DNA of 64,000 bases, taken from positions 651,501-715,500 of the forward strand of contig NZ_CP046176.1 of assembly GCF_013009555.1 (NCBI RefSeq), in the 5' to 3' direction. Within the stretch, counting starts at the first letter, position 1. Each line of letters starts with the position of its first letter. Origin of the DNA: Phocaeicola dorei. Lineage in GTDB: Bacteria; Bacteroidota; Bacteroidia; Bacteroidales; Bacteroidaceae. Below are positions 54,813 through 64,000 of this stretch, in pieces. The notes under the pieces are model-generated. The model searched no databases. It saw nothing but the letters and a program-made list of their open reading frames with translations, and had not been told where the DNA came from. The translations under genes were made by a program, and so were the position numbers.

Positions 54813-54818
54813 AAAGCG

Positions 54819-56546
54819 ATGAAAATTAAGATGTTGATGGCATTTGTTGCCTTGTTGTTATTTTCTGCTTTTACGGCAGACCACACAATTACTATCTTTA
54901 TGATAGGTGACTCGACTATGGCCAACAAATCCTTAGAGGGAGGTAATCAGGAACGTGGATGGGGCCATGTGCTGGGAGGATATTTCAGTGAAAATATTCG
55001 TGTGGAAAACCATGCTAGAAATGGTCGGAGTTCTAAAAGTTTTATTGATGAAGGATTATGGGAGGTAGTAATTAATAAAGTAAAGCCGGGTGATTATGTT
55101 TTTATTCAGTTTGGGCATAATGATGAGAAGGTAGATGAGAAACGTCATACTGATCCCGGATCTACTTTTGATGCCAATCTACGCCGTTTTGTAAAAGAAA
55201 CACGTGCCAAAGGAGGAATTCCCGTTTTGTTCAATGCTATAGTTCGCCGTAATTTTCGGAATAATAAAAATGCGGTGGCCGAAGATGATGTGCGCAAGGA
55301 TTTGTCAAAGGGGGGTGTTTCTCAAGATGGAGAAGTGCTGATTGACACTCATGGAAAATATTTGGATTCTCCGCGCAATGTGGCAAAAGAATTGGATGTG
55401 CCTTTTGTGGATATGAATAAGATAACGCATGATTTGGTGCAGAGAATGGGGCCGGAGGCCTCAAAAAAATTGTTCATGTGGATTCCTGAAGGCGTGTGTG
55501 CAGCTTGTCCGAAAGGCCGTGAGGATAATACGCACCTGAATGTATATGGGGCGCGTACTATTGCAGGTTTGACAGTGGATGCTATAGCTAAAGAGGTTCC
55601 TGTATTGGGGCCTTTTATACGTCATTATGATTTTGTTGTGGCAAAAGATGGCAGTGGTGATTTCTTTACCATTCAGGAAGCGATCCATGCTGTTCCCGAT
55701 TTTCGTAAAGCAGGACGCACTACTATTCTAGTCCGTAAAGGGGTATATAAAGAGAAAGTGGTTATTCCTGAAAGTAAGATTAGTATTTCTTTGATAGGTG
55801 AGGACGGAGCAATTCTGACAAATGATGATTTTGCTTCTAAAAAGAACTGTTTCGGAGAAGAAATGTCTACCTCCGGTTCGTCAACCTGTTATATCTATGC
55901 TCCCGATTTCTATGCTGAGAATATCACCTTCGAGAATAGTGCCGGCAGAGTAGGGCAGGCAGTGGCCTGTTTTGTTAGTGGAGATCGCGCTTATTTCAAA
56001 AACTGTCGTTTTTTGGGAAATCAGGATACTTTGTATACTTATGGCAAAGACAGTCGTCAGTTCTATGACCATTGTTATATAGAGGGTACGGTGGATTTTA
56101 TTTTTGGCTGGTCTACGGCATTGTTTAAGGATTGCACCATCCATAGCTTGGGTGATGGTTATGTTACCGCTCCTTCTACAGATCAAGGCAAGAAATATGG
56201 TTATGTTTTTATTGGCTGTAAATTGACGGGTGTGGTTGAGGCTCAGAAGGTGTATTTGTCCCGTCCTTGGCGTCCTTATGCACAGGCTGTCTTTATTCAT
56301 TGTGATTTAGGAAAGCATATTCTTCCGGTGGGGTGGAACAACTGGGGCAAAAAAGAAAATGAGGAAACCGTATTCTATGCTGAATATCAGAATACAGGAG
56401 AAGGGGCGGCTACCGCTTCGCGTGCTTCGTTTGGAAAGCAACTGAACGATATCAGTAATTATAATGAAGCACAGATTTTGGCAGGTGATGACGGATGGAA
56501 TCCTGTGGAAAATGGAAATGTATTGTTGCAGAATTTAAAGAGATAA
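54819..56546 (+). CDS. Fused rhamnogalacturonan acetylesterase (CE12) and pectin methylesterase (CE8)
   Basis: A 575-residue exported two-enzyme protein (signal peptide to FSAFTA, about 20). Residues 22-260 are an SGNH/GDSL hydrolase of CE12 type: S32 in FMIGDSTMANKS, HARNGRSSKSF, N101 in FIQFGHNDEK, and D236/H239 in EDNTHLNVYG. Residues 269-575 are a complete CE8: VVAKDGSGDFFTIQEAIHAV, GQAVACF (Q380), GNQDTLYT (D403), GTVDFIFG (D426) and LSRPWRPY (R482). All key residues are kept, so both halves should be active and remove acetyl and methyl groups from the same stretch of pectin. It is the last gene of the lyase operon and is followed by a terminator. Confidence 0.93.
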   Translation: MKIKMLMAFVALLLFSAFTADHTITIFMIGDSTMANKSLEGGNQERGWGHVLGGYFSENIRVENHARNGRSSKSFIDEGLWEVVINKVKPGDYVFIQFGHNDEKVDEKRHTDPGSTFDANLRRFVKETRAKGGIPVLFNAIVRRNFRNNKNAVAEDDVRKDLSKGGVSQDGEVLIDTHGKYLDSPRNVAKELDVPFVDMNKITHDLVQRMGPEASKKLFMWIPEGVCAACPKGREDNTHLNVYGARTIAGLTVDAIAKEVPVLGPFIRHYDFVVAKDGSGDFFTIQEAIHAVPDFRKAGRTTILVRKGVYKEKVVIPESKISISLIGEDGAILTNDDFASKKNCFGEEMSTSGSSTCYIYAPDFYAENITFENSAGRVGQAVACFVSGDRAYFKNCRFLGNQDTLYTYGKDSRQFYDHCYIEGTVDFIFGWSTALFKDCTIHSLGDGYVTAPSTDQGKKYGYVFIGCKLTGVVEAQKVYLSRPWRPYAQAVFIHCDLGKHILPVGWNNWGKKENEETVFYAEYQNTGEGAATASRASFGKQLNDISNYNEAQILAGDDGWNPVENGNVLLQNLKR

Positions 56547-56634
56547 GCTGTTTTTTCTTCATGTAATAATACTTTGTCACTGTAGGGATGGATCTTATTT
56601 ACCCCTATGGAAAATGTCAAGGAAGAGTGGAATG

Positions 56635-56673
56635 ATAAAAGGGGTATTTAACTTTGCCCCTTTTATTTTTTTA
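56635..56673 (+). terminator. Rho-independent terminator after the CE12-CE8 gene
   Basis: A perfect 10-bp stem (ATAAAAGGGG 56635-56644 with CCCCTTTTAT 56657-56666) followed by a T-run to 56672. Confidence 0.88.
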
Positions 56674-56707
56674 GGAACTTGTATGTCGGTATCTCTCGTT
56701 TTTTATG

Positions 56708-56715
56708 TATTTTTG
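56708..56715 (+). promoter_or_regulatory. -7 box of the hybrid regulator gene
   Basis: TATTTTTG fits TAnnTTTG, 26 bases before ATG 56742. A second fit, TAACTTTG at 56649-56656, lies inside the terminator loop and is less credible. Confidence 0.45.
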
Positions 56716-56741
56716 CCATACTATATATGAAAATCTACGAA

Positions 56742-59700
56742 ATGAAAAGACACATTCTGTTTATACTTACTTTGCTGTTCTTTTTTTATGCAAAAAGTCA
56801 GCCTAATTGTATCTTTACTCATTATTCTTCGGAAAACGGTTTGTCTCAGAACTCTATCATGAGCATGGTACAAGACCATAATGGAGTTTTATGGTTCTCT
56901 ACTTGGGATGGAATCAACCGGTTCAATGGTTATGACTTCAAAGTTTATAAAGCCAGACAAGGGAATAAAATTACTATGACTAACAACCGGGTAGACTTAT
57001 TGGAAGTAGACCCTTATAATTATATTTGGCTGCAAACGTATGATTACCGTGTGTATCGTTTTGACCAAAGAACAGAGAAATTCGAACAAATTCCTGCAGA
57101 AGGTGAAGAGGAGGGCATGCGTTTCTCTTCTATTAAAATATTGCCCGACAGTGTCATTTGGCTACTTTCTGAAAATGAGGGGGCTGTCCGTGTGAAAACA
57201 AATCCTAAGGATTACAGTGTAACCACTCAAGTATATGCTACTCATAGTCATGGAGGAAATGCCGCTCACATTAATCAGGTTTTTAGCGATGCTTATAATC
57301 AAGAGTGGTTACTTACTGATAACGGTCTGCTAAAGATTACGAATGATAAAGAAGAGCCTGTTTCTTATTTTGTGAATATCCAATCAGGCAAAGATGAATC
57401 CGTACAGGCTTTCTACTCTTTTTGCAGTTATGGTGACGAACTTTATTTTGGATCAGACAGGGGACGGATATGGTGCTATTCTTTGCAAAATGAAATCTTT
57501 CGTCTTTGGGAATTGCCGGTAAAGGATAAAGTGATTGCTATAAATGAAATAAAAGGTATGGGACTGTTGATAACAACTGCCCATGAAGGATTGATATTGT
57601 ACCATTCGGATACAAAAGAGTGTAAAGTCTATAATAAATCCAATTGTCCCGAATTCCCGGCAGACGCTTTCCGTTCTGTTTATGTTGACAGTAAGCAGGA
57701 AGCATGGTTTGAGATGACCGAATGGGGAAAGGTTTGTCATTTCAATCCTTTGACGGAAGTATTTAAGCAAGAAAAGATGCAAGTGGAGCCTCGTGGTGCC
57801 GATCGTTCCTATCCCAGTTTTCATATTTGTGAGGACTTGAACGGTAATTTGTGGGTACATCCGCAAGGAGGAGGGCTTTCTTGGTATGACAGGGAGGCAA
57901 ATCGGCTGTTACCTTTCTACAATGACCCCGATTCACCTGATTGGCACTTTTCTAACAAATTACATTCTATGTTATCCGATAAACAAGGCAATCTTTGGTT
58001 ATGTACTCATTCTAAGGGGTTGGAGAAGATTACTTTTTTAGGAAGCCAGTTCCATATTTATCCCCGCATGGGGCACAGTTATGACTTGAATGCCAATACG
58101 GTACGTGCGTTGTTTGAAGATAGCGAACATCGCATCTGGATGGGAAAACGGGACGGTCAGATTGAAATTTATTCTTCTGATTTAGATTTTCAGGGTATTC
58201 TGACTGAAGAGGGGATTATAGCTAAATCTGGTAGGCCGTTAAGTGGAGTTCCTTATCATATCATGCAAGATTCTCGCGGAAACATTTGGATTGCTACTAA
58301 AGGGGATGGTATTATTCTGGCAGAAAAGGAGGGGGCACATTTTAAGTTTACTCGATTCAAATATGATGAAGATGATATTTATAGCCTGAGTCATAATAGT
58401 GTTTACTGGTTACATGAAGACAAGCATGGACGTATTTGGGTGGCAACTTTTGGTGGAGGGTTGAATTATATTCAGAAAACTCCTGAAGGGAAATATGTGT
58501 TTATTAGTTCTAGAAATAACCTGAAAGGTTTTCCGTATGACCGTTGTTATCGTGTACGCCATATCACTTCTGATAAGAAGGGGAATATATGGGTGGGGAG
58601 CAGTGATGGCGCACTTAGTTTTAAAGAGGATTTTAAGGATCCGGAGTCGATTGTGTTCCATCTTTATGCACGTATCCCCGATGATATGAATTGTCTGAGC
58701 AACAATAACGTATATCGGGTTGTAACCACTTCTCAAGGAGAAGTTTATTTAGCTACATTTGGTGGTGGCCTTAACCAACTTGTTTCCATGAACGGAGAAG
58801 GGGGAGCTGTATTTAAATCCTATACAGTGAAGAATGGTCTGCCTTCAGATATCCTGTTGTCTGTAGAAGAGGATGACACAGGAAGCTTGTGGATAAGTAC
58901 GGAAAACGGATTGAGTAAATTTATTCCGTCCGAACAACGTTTTGAGAATTATAATGAAAGGGATTTTGGTGGTAAGATACGTTTTGAGGAGGGAACGTCG
59001 TTGAATCTTAGTTCCAGCACCATTTTGTTTGGTACCAGTCGTGGCGTGCTTTATTTTGAACCAGAGCATATTAAGAAGAGTAATTATGTACCATCCATTA
59101 TTTTAGGTACTTTGAAGATATCCAATCAAGAGGTAGTTCCAGGGGTATCAGGAAGTTTGTTGCGGCAATCACTCAATAATACAGAACATCTGGTACTTTC
59201 ACATAAGGAGAATATTGTAACCTTATCGTTTGCTGCATTGGATATGATTTATCCTGAAAATATCCGTTATGCTTATCGTTTACGCGGATTTGATAAAGAA
59301 TGGAATTATGTAGACAGACAGCGTACCGCTACATATACTAATCTTCCGAAAGGAGATTATGTTTTTCAGGTTAAATCGACCAATAGTGATGGTGTTTGGG
59401 TAGAGAACGAGCGCAGTTTGAGAATCACCATTCAGCCTTCGTTTTGGGAAACAGCTTGGGCTATGGCAATTTATATTCTTGCTTTTCTGTTGATTCTGTT
59501 TTCAGGAGTATATATATTGTTTACTATTTATCGTCTGAAACATGAAGTGTCTGTGGAACAGCAGGTTTCTGATATAAAACTTCGTTTTTTTACAAATATT
59601 TCTCACGAACTTCGCACTCCGCTAACGTTGATTGCAGGTCCTGTAGAATATGTTTTGAAAAACAAGACTTTGCCAGATGATGTACGTGAGCAATTGCATG

Positions 59701-61142
59701 TAGTAGAACGTAATACCGACCGTATGCTTCGCTTGGTGAACCAAATTCTTGATTTCCGCAAAATACAGAAAAATAAAATGAAGTTGCGTATAGAACAGAT
59801 CGATATTGTTCCTTTTGTACGCCATATCATGGATAATTTTGAATCGTTGGCCGAAGAGCATCATATTGATTTTGTATTCGAAAGTGAAATGCCTTCCTTG
59901 AAACTGTGGGTAGATGCGGATAAGCTGGAAAAGATTGTCTTTAATCTGCTTTCCAATGCTTTTAAGTATACTCCACAGGGTAAGATGATTACGCTTTTCA
60001 TTCATGAAAATGAGCATAATGTGGCGATTGGTGTACAGGATCAAGGTATAGGAATTTCTGAAAGCAAGAAAGCTTCTCTTTTTGTCCGTTTTGAAAATCT
60101 GCTGGACAAGAATTTGTTTAATCAGCAAAGTTCAGGCATCGGTCTTTCTTTGGTTAAGGAATTGGTGGAACTGCACAAAGCGACTATCCGTGTGGATAGT
60201 AAAGAGGGGGAGGGCAGCTGTTTCACGGTTGAGTTTTTGAAAGGTAAAGAGCACTATACGGAGAATGTGGAGTTCATTCTCTCTGATTCTGTCGAAATGA
60301 GGCCGGAAGAGGTGGAAGAACCAGTTCAGGGACATGAAGAGAAAAGGAATGAAAGTAAAACGATGTTGCTGGTTGAAGATAATTTGGAACTTCGTTTCTT
60401 TTTGCGTAGTATCTTTATCTCAAATTTCAACGTCATAGAGGCTGTTAATGGGGCTGATGGTTTGGATAAAGCTTTGAAGTTTGTTCCGGATATTATTATT
60501 AGTGACATCATGATGCCGGAAAAGGATGGTATTACTATGACAGAAGATTTGTGTGCTAATATGGCGACCAGTCATATTCCAGTGGTTTTACTGACGGCTA
60601 AAACGGATATGGACAGTAAGTTGGAGGGTATGGAGCTGGGAGTTGAGGATTATATAACGAAGCCGTTTAGTGCCACTTACCTGAAGGCTAGGGTGGAGAA
60701 TATTTTGACACAACGTGTCAAGTTACAACAGTTGTATTGTGCGAATCTGATGAATATTCAGCCTGTTCCGGAGGAAGAACAGCAAACACAGCCTGAGATG
60801 TCTTCGCATGACCGTAAATTTATGGAAAAACTGACGGAATTAATGGAGAAGAATATGGATAATGGCGATTTGATAGTGGATGATTTGGTACAAGAACTTG
60901 CGGTGAGTCGTTCTGTCTTTTTCAAGAAACTGAAAACCCTGACAGGACTTGCCCCCATTGAGTTTATTAAAGAGATGCGTGTGAAACGTGCCGCGCAATT
61001 GATAGAAAGTGGTGATTATAATATGACGCAGATTGCTTATATGGTAGGTATTAATGATCCTCGTTATTTCAGCAAATGTTTTAAACAACGTTTTGGTATG
61101 ACACCTACTGAATATAAAGAGAATGCAAAAAATAAGCGATAA
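56742..61142 (+). CDS. Hybrid two-component system regulator (HTCS)
   Basis: A one-protein sensor and transcription regulator of 1466 residues. ATG 56742 (MKRHILFILTLLFFFYAKSQ) gives the signal sequence; ATG 56727 is possible. Residues 25-820 are the periplasmic propeller repeats (FTHYSSENGLSQNSIMSMVQ, then many blocks like GNIWIATKGDGI and GRIWVATFGGGLNY), then a Y_Y_Y domain (NIRYAYRLRGFDKEWNYVD), a membrane helix near 905-930, and the histidine kinase with H955 in FTNISHELRTPLTLIAGPVE. The ATPase has NLLSNAFKYTPQGK, DQGIGIS and SSGIGLSLVKEL. The receiver domain has D1255 in ISDIMMPEKDG and YITKPF, and the AraC helix-turn-helix ends the protein (GLAPIEFIKEMRVKRAAQLI, PRYFSKCFKQRFGMTPTEYK). 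It most probably senses a pectin oligosaccharide and binds the operator repeated at the promoters of this region. Confidence 0.95.
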   Translation: MKRHILFILTLLFFFYAKSQPNCIFTHYSSENGLSQNSIMSMVQDHNGVLWFSTWDGINRFNGYDFKVYKARQGNKITMTNNRVDLLEVDPYNYIWLQTYDYRVYRFDQRTEKFEQIPAEGEEEGMRFSSIKILPDSVIWLLSENEGAVRVKTNPKDYSVTTQVYATHSHGGNAAHINQVFSDAYNQEWLLTDNGLLKITNDKEEPVSYFVNIQSGKDESVQAFYSFCSYGDELYFGSDRGRIWCYSLQNEIFRLWELPVKDKVIAINEIKGMGLLITTAHEGLILYHSDTKECKVYNKSNCPEFPADAFRSVYVDSKQEAWFEMTEWGKVCHFNPLTEVFKQEKMQVEPRGADRSYPSFHICEDLNGNLWVHPQGGGLSWYDREANRLLPFYNDPDSPDWHFSNKLHSMLSDKQGNLWLCTHSKGLEKITFLGSQFHIYPRMGHSYDLNANTVRALFEDSEHRIWMGKRDGQIEIYSSDLDFQGILTEEGIIAKSGRPLSGVPYHIMQDSRGNIWIATKGDGIILAEKEGAHFKFTRFKYDEDDIYSLSHNSVYWLHEDKHGRIWVATFGGGLNYIQKTPEGKYVFISSRNNLKGFPYDRCYRVRHITSDKKGNIWVGSSDGALSFKEDFKDPESIVFHLYARIPDDMNCLSNNNVYRVVTTSQGEVYLATFGGGLNQLVSMNGEGGAVFKSYTVKNGLPSDILLSVEEDDTGSLWISTENGLSKFIPSEQRFENYNERDFGGKIRFEEGTSLNLSSSTILFGTSRGVLYFEPEHIKKSNYVPSIILGTLKISNQEVVPGVSGSLLRQSLNNTEHLVLSHKENIVTLSFAALDMIYPENIRYAYRLRGFDKEWNYVDRQRTATYTNLPKGDYVFQVKSTNSDGVWVENERSLRITIQPSFWETAWAMAIYILAFLLILFSGVYILFTIYRLKHEVSVEQQVSDIKLRFFTNISHELRTPLTLIAGPVEYVLKNKTLPDDVREQLHVVERNTDRMLRLVNQILDFRKIQKNKMKLRIEQIDIVPFVRHIMDNFESLAEEHHIDFVFESEMPSLKLWVDADKLEKIVFNLLSNAFKYTPQGKMITLFIHENEHNVAIGVQDQGIGISESKKASLFVRFENLLDKNLFNQQSSGIGLSLVKELVELHKATIRVDSKEGEGSCFTVEFLKGKEHYTENVEFILSDSVEMRPEEVEEPVQGHEEKRNESKTMLLVEDNLELRFFLRSIFISNFNVIEAVNGADGLDKALKFVPDIIISDIMMPEKDGITMTEDLCANMATSHIPVVLLTAKTDMDSKLEGMELGVEDYITKPFSATYLKARVENILTQRVKLQQLYCANLMNIQPVPEEEQQTQPEMSSHDRKFMEKLTELMEKNMDNGDLIVDDLVQELAVSRSVFFKKLKTLTGLAPIEFIKEMRVKRAAQLIESGDYNMTQIAYMVGINDPRYFSKCFKQRFGMTPTEYKENAKNKR

Positions 61143-61338
61143 CTTTTGCTGCTATTTGTTAGTTCTTGCAGCGTTTATTTTTTAATGATTTCTTAAAGGG
61201 TATGTTTAAGTGTCGGGTATTTCTTTTGTTATGTGAGTGAGTTGCTCATGTTATTTTATTATTTTTTCGAATATGTAATGGGGGTTTTTCTGAATTTTTA
61301 GTCTTTTACATAGATAATGAACTAAAAAGAGGAAAAAG

Positions 61339-62073
61339 ATGAAAAAAGTAATTTTATTTATGGTAGGTGTTTTGGCGAGTCTGATGTTGAGTGCTCAGTC
61401 TCGTTGGAGTGTTACGCCGGAAGCCGGCTTGGTAGTGAATAAGGAAAATGAAGGGACATCAGTTACATTAGGTTTTAAAGCTGGTGCCGGTGTATTGTAT
61501 CAGTTAAAGGAAGGGGTGGGAAAAAAGCCTTCTTTTGGCTTGAAGTCCGGAGTTTATATCTTAATGCAGAAAGGTGGGTATCATCCTATGAGTTGGGGAA
61601 ACATATCAACAGGGGGAGGATTTAGCATGGATTATGAAAAAACGGATGTTGAGTCCACGCGTTATTATTTGCAATTGCCTGTTATGGCTCATTGGGGTTT
61701 TAAACTTTGTGATGATGTGCGTCTTAAATTAGCAGTAGGGCCTTATGTAGCTGTAGGAATTGGTGGACGCACTCATGCTTATGTTTCTTCCTCAAAATAT
61801 AATATAGATGAAGAAACAGGTGTTGGACAGTATGAATATCGGAATGATTATTACCGGTTTGGCACATTTAAAGGAAAAGCAGTAAATGAGGAATTTGGTT
61901 TTGAGGCGTCCCCTCGTTTGGATTGGGGAGGAACGGCTTCTGTCGGGATTGCTGTTAAACGGATTTCATTTACTATCGGGTATGATTTGGCTTGGGGAAA
62001 ATATAATAAGGAACAGAATGATTTAAGGATACGGAATCATATGGTTAGCTTTATTTCAGGGTATACTTTTTGA
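61339..62073 (+). CDS. Small outer-membrane beta-barrel protein, PorT/OmpW-like
   Basis: A 244-residue exported protein (signal peptide MKKVILFMVGVLASLMLSAQ). The mature chain is built of amphipathic strands such as WSVTPEAGLVVNKENEG, GFKAGAGVLYQLKEG, YYLQLPVMAHWGFKL, LAVGPYVAVGIGG and ISFTIGYDLAWGKYN and ends in VSFISGYTF with terminal Phe, as in an outer-membrane barrel of the PF13568/PF13505 kind. The specific role is unknown. The 196 bases before it hold no clear promoter or hairpin. A very strong terminator follows, so it is probably a single-gene unit outside the pectin cluster. Confidence 0.82.
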   Translation: MKKVILFMVGVLASLMLSAQSRWSVTPEAGLVVNKENEGTSVTLGFKAGAGVLYQLKEGVGKKPSFGLKSGVYILMQKGGYHPMSWGNISTGGGFSMDYEKTDVESTRYYLQLPVMAHWGFKLCDDVRLKLAVGPYVAVGIGGRTHAYVSSSKYNIDEETGVGQYEYRNDYYRFGTFKGKAVNEEFGFEASPRLDWGGTASVGIAVKRISFTIGYDLAWGKYNKEQNDLRIRNHMVSFISGYTF

Positions 62074-62091
62074 TAAGAAAAAGGATAAATG

Positions 62092-62159
62092 AAACAAACA
62101 TACACAAAATTTCTTGTTTAAGATTGTTAAATGAAGAATTTTGTGTATGTTTGTTTTTT
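62092..62159 (+). terminator. Very strong rho-independent terminator
   Basis: A 20-bp perfect stem (62092-62111 with 62137-62156), extended by three more pairs after a bulge, then a T-run to 62159. It marks the end of the barrel gene and lies 26 bases before the peptidase ATG. Confidence 0.92.
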
Positions 62160-62184
62160 CATAAACACGATAAAAGTTCAATCT

Positions 62185-64000
62185 ATGAGGAAAATGCTAT
62201 TCATTACCCTTTTAATGGGCGGTCTGTGTACGACTGTCTCTGTTGCAAAGGCACAGGAACGCTTGCCAGAATACCTGCAGGCAGAGAAGTACACACAAGA
62301 AAAATTGAACACCATGTTGTTTTCTACTGTGGTGGATCCGCATTGGTTCCAGAAAGGTAATAATTTCTGGTTCGAGTACAAAACAAGTGAAGGAACCTTT
62401 TGGTATGTGGTTGATCCGGTTGCCCGGACAAAGAAGCTTTTGTTTGATAGGGATGAATTAGCTTCTCAGCTTACTGAAATTGTAAAAGATCCCTTTGAGG
62501 CACGCCATTTGCCAATTATAAATCTGAAAGCGAAAGAAGATGGGCGTACCTTTACTTTTGAAGTAAAATCAACAAAAGATGCGACACCAAAGACAGAAGG
62601 TAAGGATAAGAAAGACAAAAAGAATGAGAAGGAAATCTTTTATTTTTCTTATGACTATCCTACTCGTAAATTGACTCATTTGAAAGATAAAGAAGACGAC
62701 CTGAAGAAAATCTATTGGGGATCAGTTTCTCCTGATGGTAAAACGGTGATTTATGCCAAGGATTTGAATTTGTATCGCATGAGTCGTGAAGATTATGAAA
62801 AAGCGAAAAAAAATGAAAAGGATAGTACGATCGTGGAAATCCAGCTTACTACAGATGGCATGAAGGATTTTGGCTATGGTATTCCCTATAGTATGCTTAA
62901 TACAGATACTTTATGTAATGGCAAGCGTCGTCGTGTAGGTGGAGTGTGGTCTCCGGATTCACGTTATTTTGCTATGACAGTTTCTGACGATCGCGCTGTG
63001 AAAGAATTATGGGTAATAAATTCGATGGCCCATCCGCGTCCCACATTGGAAACTTATAAATACCAGATGCCGGGAGAAAAGGAAGCTCCCATAGAACATC
63101 TGTACTTGTTTGACTTGGTTGATAATAAACGTAAGGAAATTAAAGTAGCAGCTTATAAAGATCAAAGCATTGGCCTGGAATACAAACCAATGATGCAAAA
63201 ACAGCGTGATATGGAAGATCAGGCTGTCGTTTGGCAGGGTGATAACAACCGTTTTTTTCTGACTCGCAGCAGCCGTGATTTACATCGGATTGATGTTTGT
63301 TCCTATACGATAGGACAGGATTCCGTTGTACCTGTTATAAAAGAACGGATGAATACCTATCAGGAAACTCGTCCTTTAAGAGTCTTGAATGGTGGAAAAG
63401 AAATTATTCAATGGAGTGAGCGTGATGGTTGGGCACACCTTTATTTATATGATGATCAGGGTAATTTGAAAAATCGTATCACAAAAGGTCCCTGGCACGT
63501 GGAGGAAATCTTGAAAGTAGATGATAAGGCGCGTGTGATTTATTTTACTGCTAATGGAATGAATGCTAAAGAACATCCTTATTATGAACATTTGTATCGT
63601 GTGAATTTGGATGGCAGCGGTTTGAAACTACTGACTAAAGGGGATTATTTCCATCGTGTGGAAGTGGATGATGATGCTCGTTTTGTGGTGGATAATTATT
63701 CGCGTGTAAATACAGTGCCTTGCGCCATCCTGCTGGATACTAATGGCAATAAAGTAATGGATATTCAGGAGAGTGATTTTTCACAGCTTTTTGCTGCCGG
63801 TTATAAATTTCCGGAAATATTTAAAGTAAAGGCGGCTGATGGTGTGACAGATTTGTATGGTGTGATGTATAAACCTTTTAATTTTGACTCAACTAAGGTT
63901 TATCCTATTGTGGATTATGTTTATCCTGGGCCACAGGTGGAAGGTGTTTATTATCCGTTTACCCGTATGAGTCCCCGTACCGACCGTTTGGCACAGGCCG
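62185..64000 (+). CDS. S9-family (DPP IV/prolyl oligopeptidase-type) peptidase, N-terminal part
   Basis: ATG 62185 opens a frame of 605 complete codons that runs off the window end. Signal peptide MRKMLFITLLMGGLCTTVSV-AKAQ. The sequence fits the beta-propeller (DPP IV N-terminal) domain: VVDPHWFQKGNNFWFEY, YWGSVSPDGKTVIYAKDLNL, VGGVWSPDSRYFAMTV, EIIQWSERDGWAHLYLYDDQ and IYFTANGMNAKEHPYYEHLY, then the start of the hydrolase (VKAADGVTDLYGVMYKPFNF, YPIVDYVYPGPQ). The catalytic Ser, Asp and His lie past the window. A Lys/Glu-rich loop (TPKTEGKDKKDKKNEKE) is present near residue 140. It probably trims peptides in the periplasm and is unrelated to pectin use. Confidence 0.9.
   Translation, partial: MRKMLFITLLMGGLCTTVSVAKAQERLPEYLQAEKYTQEKLNTMLFSTVVDPHWFQKGNNFWFEYKTSEGTFWYVVDPVARTKKLLFDRDELASQLTEIVKDPFEARHLPIINLKAKEDGRTFTFEVKSTKDATPKTEGKDKKDKKNEKEIFYFSYDYPTRKLTHLKDKEDDLKKIYWGSVSPDGKTVIYAKDLNLYRMSREDYEKAKKNEKDSTIVEIQLTTDGMKDFGYGIPYSMLNTDTLCNGKRRRVGGVWSPDSRYFAMTVSDDRAVKELWVINSMAHPRPTLETYKYQMPGEKEAPIEHLYLFDLVDNKRKEIKVAAYKDQSIGLEYKPMMQKQRDMEDQAVVWQGDNNRFFLTRSSRDLHRIDVCSYTIGQDSVVPVIKERMNTYQETRPLRVLNGGKEIIQWSERDGWAHLYLYDDQGNLKNRITKGPWHVEEILKVDDKARVIYFTANGMNAKEHPYYEHLYRVNLDGSGLKLLTKGDYFHRVEVDDDARFVVDNYSRVNTVPCAILLDTNGNKVMDIQESDFSQLFAAGYKFPEIFKVKAADGVTDLYGVMYKPFNFDSTKVYPIVDYVYPGPQVEGVYYPFTRMSPRTDRLAQA

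Noticed and set aside
1..64000. CRISPR arrays, tRNA/rRNA genes, insertion sequences, att sites
   Set aside because: Looked for regular short repeats, cloverleaf-like segments, transposase or integrase motifs and target duplications; none could be supported.

Overview
The window is a piece of a Bacteroidota chromosome, most likely Bacteroides or Phocaeicola. The grounds are three SusC/SusD pairs, a one-protein hybrid two-component regulator, an ECF sigma/FecR pair in front of a TonB receptor with an STN domain, lipoprotein SusDs, and repeated promoter -7 boxes of the Bacteroides form TAnnTTTG. No RNA gene, insertion sequence, integrase or CRISPR array was seen.

Layout. Positions 1-5873 are a left flank: the tail of an unknown gene, a GH140-like exported enzyme, a small exported protein of unknown function and a Dna2-like nuclease-helicase. 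From about 5.9 to 61.1 kb the window is one large pectin utilisation region. On the minus strand lie a hexuronate-type MFS transporter, kduI and a galactitol-type PTS IIC permease. On the plus strand follow, in order: a GH105 unsaturated uronyl hydrolase and a pectin methylesterase; SusCD pair 1; a SUMF1/BNR fusion protein; SusCD pair 2 with GH43 and a clan GH-A hydrolase; a beta-helix protein and a second pectinesterase; an ECF sigma/anti-sigma/SusCD pair 3 operon with two GH2 enzymes, a GH31 enzyme and a double alpha/beta hydrolase; a KdgF-like cupin lipoprotein (minus strand); a PL10-type pectate lyase, an esterase and a CE12-CE8 fusion esterase; and the hybrid two-component regulator. From 61.3 kb a beta-barrel protein and a truncated S9 peptidase form an unrelated right flank.

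How the genes may work together (inference from families). Esterases remove methyl and acetyl groups from galacturonan and rhamnogalacturonan. The lyase cuts the backbone to oligosaccharides with 4,5-unsaturated ends. Three SusCD systems import the oligosaccharides, and GH105, GH43, GH2, GH31 and GH-A enzymes trim them. The unsaturated uronate released by GH105 would be converted by the cupin (KdgF step) and KduI. Both carry export signals here, so these normally cytoplasmic steps seem to be placed in the periplasm, with the MFS and IIC permeases as candidate importers of the products.

The most distinctive observations are: (i) a 27-base element, identical but for one base at two promoters 11 kb apart, with weaker copies at several other promoters of the region, always at fixed spacing from the -7 box, which is a candidate operator of the regulator at 56.7 kb; (ii) the exported KduI and KdgF-like proteins next to an orphan PTS IIC; (iii) a SUMF1-like domain without its catalytic cysteines fused to a sialidase-like propeller; (iv) a large beta-helix protein that looks like a far relative of CE8 pectinesterases.
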